Assembly: GCA_015501595.1 (NCBI GenBank)
Contig: JADNRX010000537.1
Location: forward strand, 1-34,988
DNA from: Hymenopellis radicata
Lineage: Eukaryota; Basidiomycota; Agaricomycetes; Agaricales; Physalacriaceae
DNA length: 34,988 bases
Reading direction: 5' to 3'
Shown here: positions 28,696 through 34,988 of the stretch, piece after piece
How the letters are laid out: the number at the start of each line of letters is the position of its first letter
Position numbering within the stretch: the first letter of the stretch is position 1
Translations under genes and position numbers: made by a program
Notes under the pieces: model-generated
Told to the model about the DNA's origin: nothing
The model's database searches: none
What the model saw: only the letters and a program-made list of their open reading frames with translations

Positions 28696-29124
28696 TTAGC
28701 AAAGTAAACATCTGTATAACCCGTATGTTGACGTTCTAGAGGTCTGGAAACCGCCACAGGCGCCCAATTTGTCGAGAACCGAGGTCAGAATGGCTGGAAC
28801 TCGGGAAAGGTGCGTAAAGTTGTCTAGGCAGTGCTCTTCAGAGTTCTGACACTCCCAAGAGAGACTTACCAGCTCAAATCGTCGAGATTCGGGGTCAGAA
28901 TTCAGAGACGAGAGGACGCTAACACCCCGAAGGACAGAAGGTGCGTAGTGAAACCTTAGTACACCACGTGCATGGCTGCCATTTCCATAGAAGTCGCCAA
29001 TGTCGTCAAGAAGGGGACACACAATGAGCGAGAGTCGTTCAATTCGTCGAGAAACGGGTTCAGATTTGCAGGAGACAATACGGAGAGACGATACAAGGAG
29101 GCGACGACCAGAGGTACTCGGCAT
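28696..29124 (-). CDS. Unrecognised minus-strand ORF, gene E, unit 2 (frame shifted at 5' end)
   Basis: From ARGVLRFHYAPSVLRGVSV onward the frame agrees with unit 1. It then extends through SWECQNSEEHCLDNF and LTSVLDKLGACGGFQTSRTS to a stop at 28696. Upstream of about 28973 the frame differs from unit 1 because one A is missing (GTGCATGG against GTGCAATGG). Combining the unbroken halves of both copies gives a single coding region of at least about 140 codons. Function is unknown. Confidence 0.38.
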   Translation of the reverse strand: MPSTSGRRLLVSSLRIVSCKSEPVSRRIERLSLIVCPLLDDIGDFYGNGSHARGVLRFHYAPSVLRGVSVLSSLNSDPESRRFELVSLSWECQNSEEHCLDNFTHLSRVPAILTSVLDKLGACGGFQTSRTSTYGLYRCLLC

Positions 29125-29210
29125 AACTTTTCCAGAAGGACTGACACACGGGAGCCACAGAGATTAGCGCATGTCAAAAGGAGCCGAATCTAAAACACGC
29201 GAAGGGTCGA

Positions 29211-31896
29211 TTGAAGCAGACGCTAGCGGCACGACGTGATGGCAAGAGGAGGAACGCGTCGATCGGATTTATCCCAATCGGGCCACTTCACGCTTTGCTT
29301 CCTCCCACGACGTCCTCCATCTTCAAACCTGGTTCTTTTCCGACACGACGCGTTGGCGCCTTCGGCGCCACAAGAATCAGCAACGACTCGAGTTCTCTTC
29401 AAATTCAGACGCGATGCACGGATCCTTGGGGATTAGAGCAGCGTGGACGGCCTCGCCGGCCAGGCTTGGATCTCAGGCGAAAAGTGCGTTTGTCTCGTCA
29501 TTTTTCTAAGTCTTTTTGGGGCTTATTATGATCTTAGATTCGCTCGCATTACGTCCATTGAATGCATGAGTTCTCTCTTTTCGGCGCTGTTGATTTCACG
29601 ATGATTGAAGAAGCCAGCACCTTCAGACTCGCGGCGGTGGCTTCGCCACCGCCATTCTACGACGGTCAACAACCTGTTACCATGGATACGAAGTGTTGAT
29701 GCTAGGGCACCGTCGGTTGTCCTCGCCGGACCGGCTTTTGGTCCAGGTGAAAAGGTGTGTCTTTCAGTTCATTTTGATCTACTGTTTCTGATTCGTTTTC
29801 ATTAGATCTGATATATTCAGCTATCAAACACGGTATGTTCTGGCTCTCTATTTGTCATATTCCCCATCTTATAACCTTCCTTTAGACGGCGGCGCGAGGC
29901 GGCTTCGCCGCCTCCTTCAAAGAATTCATCCGCCCCAGAACTGCACGACATCTGGGGAGAATGCTGACTTGGGAAAACTACGGCGTGAATTGGCCTCGCC
30001 GGCCAGGCTTTTTTTTCGGGAAAACGGTGGGAAGGTTTTGTTTAAATTTCACCTTTACTTCTGACCTGTTTTTCTTAGTTCCTCCGCTTATTACCGTGAA
30101 ATTTTCGCAGGAGTCGATTCCTACGGGGAAAATGCTCCGCTGATGGCGATCTGGATCTGGTAGACTTCGGATTTATGGACGAATTGGGACGTGTGGGCGG
30201 TGCAGTTGTTCACGTACGTTATCTTGTTCTCTCAATTCTTGCGCTGAATTGTATCCCAGGGCCACGATGTCACCTCCGACGCAGTAAGCAGCTGCGCTTC
30301 CGCCGCCGCGTTCTGCCCGCACGCATTTCACCGCTGAGCTAACGACTTCCTTCCGACCATTCACGCCACACTTCGACATTCGTCTCAGCCCGCCTGGGTG
30401 CTGCTACCATCTGTTTGTCGCTGTTAGGAATGCCTTATTGCCCATATCGCCATTGAACTCCCACCCAGTATCAACCACGCCCCCGTTAAACCTTCGTATC
30501 TTGTCCGGAACCCGTCACGGACCTACGCTCATGCGTCGAGCCTTCGGGTAATGCTGGGCTCTGATCCCTATTTAGATCTCATGGACTTCGGATTTATGGA
30601 CGCTTTGGGACGCGTTGGTTACCAATTCCTCTTTGGGTACGTGATTCTGCTCGTCTTCGATTCGATCCTTAATTCATTACGCTAGTACCTGGATATCAAG
30701 TTGAACGCAGTGAGCAGCGGCGCTACCGCCGCTGCGCTCGTGCTACGAGCTTCTCACTGCTAACAAGGACCGGTCTTCACGAAATGGACGCCACCCTTCA
30801 ATCTCGCTCGCGCACGCCCTGTATTCCCGCACCCACGTCGACGCCCATCCATCTCAATTCACTCGAAACGATGCCCCTATTCCCTCCCGAACTGCTCCAC
30901 CCCCGTCAGAACCCTTCCATTCAAACATGGACCTTAGGCTACCCACGCGTATTTCGGATCCTCTGAGCCGCTGATTGCGATCCAGATCTCATAGAGGTCG
31001 CCTTTATGGACGCATTAGGACGTCTTGGTGACGAACTTAGCGAGGTACATTACCTTGTTCTGTTGCCTTTTTGTTGCTAATTTGTTGAACCAGGACCTGG
31101 ACACCCGTTATACCGTAGGAAGTAGAGGCGCAACCGCCCCTACCCTCACTACCGTTCCTGTGTTCGTGGTGCGGGCTTCGCACTGCCTGGAATATTGGCA
31201 TCGTCTGGATTTCACGCCACACTTCAACTGGAATTTCGCCCGACATAGGCGCTGGAGCTCAGGGATCTATCTCGCCTTCTACCGTACTTGCTCCAGACCC
31301 TCCTCGTCCTCTTCTCTTCCCAATACCGGCTCCACAGCTCAACCCCTGCCGATTCCAACACGGTCCAAAGCCCTCGCGCCCATGGCCAGTCTTCAGCTGC
31401 TAAACGATTAGCCGCTGATGGGGCGATTCAGATCTCACGGGGTTCGGGTCTATGGACGCATTTGGACGTCCTGGTGACGAATTCGTCTTGGTACGTTATG
31501 CGTGTCTACCACGCTTTCTGGACTAATACCTTATTGCAGTGCCTGAATTATCGTATCTTTGCAGTGAGCAGAAGCGCTACCGCCGCTGCGCTCACGTTGC
31601 TCGCTGATCACTGCGGTGCTAACAATGTATCTCTCGATGAACTCGATGCCACATTTCAACTCCGTCTTACACTTGGGAAGCATAGCGGCGGTCGAGCAGA
31701 AGCATGGCGACATTCTGGACTCTTCGTGTAGTCGTCAACGACGACGTGCTCAGTCGGACATCTGTTCAATTTCGGGTGTAATATGGTATGTGCCTCTAAA
31801 TTGTTTTCATCATTCCACGGTACTAATACAATTAAAGCTCATGTTGACAGCGACGCGGCGCTGTCTTTTTATGTTGCGTTGGTGCCGTTACCTTGA
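29211..31896 (+). CDS. Modular repeat gene F, unit 2 copy (clearest)
   Basis: Repeated exon modules are separated by introns of very even length: 30214-30259 (46 nt), 30637-30685 (49), 31045-31093 (49), 31491-31539 (49) and 31786-31837 (52). Module ends share DxDL followed by FMDALGR-x-GDE: LVDFGFMDELGRVG, DLMDFGFMDALGRVG, DLIEVAFMDALGRLGDELSE and TGFGSMDAFGRPGDEFVL. The next exon then starts in phase 0 with DLDTRYTVGSRGATAP or CLNYRIFAVSRSATAAAL, related to YLDIKLNAVSSGATAAAL and often ending RASHC. Three earlier blocks (29300-30060) share GGCCTCGCCGG-type words and hairpins. Some module joins still need one-base shifts. No signal or known domain is seen. It ends at 31894-31896. Confidence 0.42.
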
Positions 31897-32082
31897 CGCA
31901 ATAGACACGAATGGACCAACCGACATGGTAGGGCGCCTTCACGAGTGGAGAGTCGTATTGGCGGCGTTTAGTTTAGTGGAATATGCGTAGCTTGTTGTAG
32001 ACACATACTAATGAAAACCTGCACTCCCCCACCTTCTTATGTTCGAACCAGACGGTACTTACCCAAATTCCTTATTGTAATA

Positions 32083-33170
32083 TTACGACGTGTTATTCCA
32101 TATACTCAGAAATGCGTATATCGAGAATTGCACTCTGTTTAAGCTCACTAAGACCACCAAAACACCTCCTAGAGTATAGTAGAGGATACTACTAAAACAT
32201 GGTAGACACCCAAAGGTGGACATAAACACATACATGGAGATACTGGACCTCTCGACACTTACGGAGAAGTGAGTACGGTCGAAACATCCAATTCCAACTT
32301 CTCGAAAGCTGCGTCCAGGGTGAGCTAGCAAACCAGTGCAAGTGATATAACGTACCTGGAATATGATGTCCGTCGGGTTGCCCTGTGGACTTCACGTATT
32401 CGCTGATGGGAATTCACTCCGCTTCTTGGGCGGGTCACCCAAGTCCTGTCAACGTTACAGGCGTCCAATCGGCTCGGAATAAGCGGGGAAACTTCGTGAT
32501 TGAATGGCGCCATACGGGTAAGGTAACCCCAAGTGATCGGTATCACTTGAACTCGAACCACCACATGTCCGAGTTCAAAGTGGTTACACCAACTCACCTG
32601 CGTGCACTCCCGCTCTCTCGCACTTCTCACTGGCCTGAATTTACCTAGAGACTCTTGCTAGCGTTACGTAAGGCGGATTCCGACGGTCGTGGAGGCGGAG
32701 ACCGCGCTTTGAGGACGAGTTATCGCGTCAGAGGCTCTGGGAGGCGTTTAGGACCCTGCACATCGATGACACGAGGATTTCTAGACCCTATGACGTCTCC
32801 GGGGCCACTGCAATCTTATCTGGTCCGCGCTGGATGCGGGGAAATGACGCCTGAGGTCGTCCTCCTCCTCCGTCCCTCTGACACTTTTGAGGTAACAGTC
32901 GTTTCCCGCTTGATTCTGGTCAAATTAACGACCGGGATAGGTGTATTTACCTGAATATACTTTCTGTAAGTCTCCGTCCGCCTCTGAACCAATTGAATTC
33001 AACGTTAACGCGCTACGTACCGAAATGCAGAAAAGGTTCGTACCTTTTCCGTGTTTCGACGGCTTCATTTCAATCAGACTCATATGACATTCCATCAGAA
33101 CGTAAACGGCGACTTTCTCTGCGCCCAGAGCAGTGCAATTAGCAACGCGAAGTGTTGCGCTTGTTAAACT
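32083..33170 (-). CDS. Unrecognised minus-strand gene A, unit 3 (probably damaged)
   Basis: Exons 32356-32382 (GNPTDIIFQ) and 32263-32324 (LTLDAAFEKLELDVSTVLTS) match unit 2 in sequence and splice sites. The last exon from 32191 lacks one T and changes frame after YYTLGGV. The upstream exon (VANCTALGAEKVAVYVLMEC) survives near 33080-33160, but its acceptor TTACAG has become TTACGA. It is a coding relic or a paralogue under decay. Confidence 0.35.
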
Positions 33171-33323
33171 TAGGGTGAAAAAACATCGTAAGTTTTCACT
33201 ATCCCGAGTCCAGACGCCGCTGACTGACTCCCATCAGATTCTCAGGGACAGACCCTGCAACTAATTCCAGCGTTCTGAGTGTTGGAACCTTGTTTTGAAG
33301 AACGGGAAACTCGCTACGGTGCA

Positions 33324-34988
33324 TTTTTCGATGAGCAGGTAAGTTCTATTTGGTTTGGGTTCACCACTTGTCCTGATGTTTTCTTCATCTCAGATTTTAA
33401 TTCTTTTCTTGCTTGAATCGCCGCTGTCTTTGCCCTGTAGTCTTCAGGGCGGCGACACGTCTCTAAGCGAAATGTGTGGCGGCCCAATATGCGCCTGAAT
33501 CTTCACAGATCTGGCCCCATCAAATGTCCGTGTGTCACGGCGCCCGATCAACGGCTTTGATATCCATCTTATTGCATGTACGTATCTATGGCGAAGGCGT
33601 TAAAAGGCGAGAGATTTCACTGAGAATCATCATTCCACCTTCCCTTCCTTCCTTTTCCCTCTGCATACCTTTCCTGTCTCGGTTTGTCTTATTCTTTCAT
33701 TCCATGCTATTCTCATCATTCTACAGATGCTCTGCTCGCTGTTGACGACGTTCCGCTCATCGTGTGTGCCGGCGACAACGACGCGTTTAAAACGTGACCG
33801 GCTTATGTTTGTTGATGGCCACTCGGGTTTCTTCCTGCCATCATCGTCGACTGCCTTGCTGACTGCGAGCTTCCGCGAGCGCTTTCGCCCTCGGCATTCA
33901 GTGCTCTGGTTTATTTGTTTGTCTTGTCTTGTCGTCGACGAGCCCGCTGACGATTTTGCAGAAGATTTTGGTTGTGCACCGTTGACCGCGACGTGGAGGA
34001 CGTTATCCCGCCTCTTATCCTTGGATATGGGCTATGAGCCGCTTCGTGCGTCGCTGTTGCTGCTTATCATAGTCATGCTCATTCCCCGCCCTTTTCTTAG
34101 ACGTCGAGCACGCTCTCGGGGGGCCTTGCATGGTAAGCTCTCCTCTCTTCCTGTTACTACCCCCATTCATTCCCTTCGCCATAGGTACCGCTCGCTCCCT
34201 TGAGCCCGGACGACTCATTCGGACGACTTTTCCACCAGTTCCATTCTAAAGTCCTACTAGTAGCACCAACGAACATCAATCTCTGGTACGTGTAGCTTGT
34301 TGAAGGGGTCTTCACGCTCTTATTAACGACTCTGACAGACTCGGGAAATGTAACCTACGTCGTCGGCGTTGTTTGGGGACGTTGTCTTCGCGACGCGTCC
34401 CTTGTCCCATTTGGCTTCGCGCCGGTGGGACTAATGAGACGACGAAGACGCCGACCAAATCACGATGACCTCCCGACCACCAGTATAGCTTTGGGTATTC
34501 CCGCCATGTCCTTGAGTCTACGATTGGTCCTGGTTTCGTTCTCGCTGTTGATTTGGGTCCTGGTATGTCTATAGATTGCTTTCCTTGACGACGATTTCGA
34601 CATTAATTCGACTGTCACCCTTGGACCATGATATGAGCTACTGGGTGCGTCATCATTTCCACCGGCTTTAAACACGCCTCGTTTATCATCCTTTCGTTAG
34701 ATGTCAAGTCGGCCGTCGGGGCCTGGCTGTGAGCTTGGACGGTAAGCTCTTCTGTCCGCCGTCCTTGACATCATGCATTACCTTGCCGTAGATATGTACC
34801 GCTCCGACCTTGGGCTCGAGCCCGGACGACTTTTTCGAACAACTTTCCCCGCCACTACCACCCATCTTGCAACACCGCCGACGAGCATGGAGACTATGGT
34901 ATGCCCACGTCGCTCCTTCTTGCTTCGGACTGTTAATAACGACTCTTACAGACCTAGGAAATGTACCCGACGTCGCTGGCATTGTGTG
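33324..34988 (+). CDS. Unrecognised intron-rich gene B, unit 3, cut by window end
   Basis: The first intron starts at 33339. The long exon 33727-34132, joined over a 52-nt intron (34133-34184) to 34185-34249, gives a continuous 156-residue frame. It starts MLCSLLTTFRSS, has a hydrophobic segment LRASLLLLIIVMLI and ends TTFPPVPF. This is the only unit where that frame is unbroken. The ATG sits directly after a TTCTACAG acceptor, so it may be internal to a longer protein. A competing frame across the preceding splice reads GFDIHLIAYALLAVDDVPL. Function is unknown. Confidence 0.4.

Larger units (their letters stand above)
19260..31645 (+). repeat. Tandem segmental duplication, unit 2 (no insertion)
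   Basis: This is the complete, uninterrupted unit of about 12.39 kb. It holds the second CAND1 copy with constant offset 12337 relative to copy A across all exons. It also keeps the empty insertion site at 23860-23869. Compared with unit 1 it lacks 49 bp (3417-3465 of unit 1) and carries many one-base changes in homopolymer length. Confidence 0.93.
31646..34988 (+). repeat. Tandem segmental duplication, unit 3 (partial)
   Basis: The third unit is cut by the right window edge inside gene B. It is closest to unit 2 over its first 700 bp, diverged between about 32400 and 33330, and again nearly identical to both other units after 33340. At several sites (for example the base after CTTGAA near 33417) it agrees with unit 1 against unit 2, so the units do not follow a simple tree. 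Confidence 0.9.

Noticed and set aside
1..34988. CRISPR array, bacterial operon, riboswitch or phage region
   Set aside because: There are no regularly spaced short repeats with unique spacers, no ribosome-binding sites and no bacterial gene families. The intron-rich genes indicate a eukaryote.

Overview
The window looks like nuclear DNA of a filamentous fungus, most likely a basidiomycete (Agaricomycete). It contains a CAND1/TIP120 gene split by six confident introns of 44-51 nt, many other GT-AG introns of about 46-60 nt, decayed polyubiquitin, and no bacterial operon structure. This placement is inferred from gene content and intron style, not from a species match.

Overall layout: the window is a tandem segmental duplication with a period of about 12.34-12.39 kb. 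Unit 1 (1-19259) carries an extra insertion of about 6.86 kb. Unit 2 (19260-31645) is complete and lacks the insertion. Unit 3 (31646-34988) is cut by the window edge. The gene order in a unit is: minus-strand gene A (422-1542 in unit 1), plus-strand intron-rich gene B (about 1683-3900), a small TATA-driven plus-strand gene C (4190-4438), a plus-strand CAND1-like gene (11598-14538), minus-strand genes D (15734-16218) and E (16486-16818), and plus-strand modular gene F (16871-19510), which ends in the next unit. A and F converge, A and B diverge, and E and F diverge.

The only gene recognised with certainty in each unit is CAND1, the cullin-exchange factor. Both copies keep the N-terminal HEAT-repeat part (about 828 residues over 8 exons) and lose the remaining third, including the TIP120 domain, at the same point. 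They are therefore truncated paralogues made by the duplication, not complete genes.

The extra block in unit 1 is a tandem dimer of a 3.43-kb element. It has imperfect terminal inverted repeats, AAATYGGTC subterminal repeats and a 10-bp target duplication, and unit 2 preserves the empty site. It sits 66 bp upstream of the CAND1 start, so copy A is cut off from its promoter. Each element copy carries remains of a polyubiquitin gene and a tRNA-like sequence followed by an A/T-run Pol III-type terminator.

Genes A, B, C, D, E and F belong to no family I recognise. Gene F is built from repeated exon modules of about 0.41-0.45 kb with 46-52 nt introns. Many differences between units are single-base length changes that break a frame in one copy and not the other. 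This looks at least partly like uncorrected long-read consensus error, so the broken frames should be read with caution.
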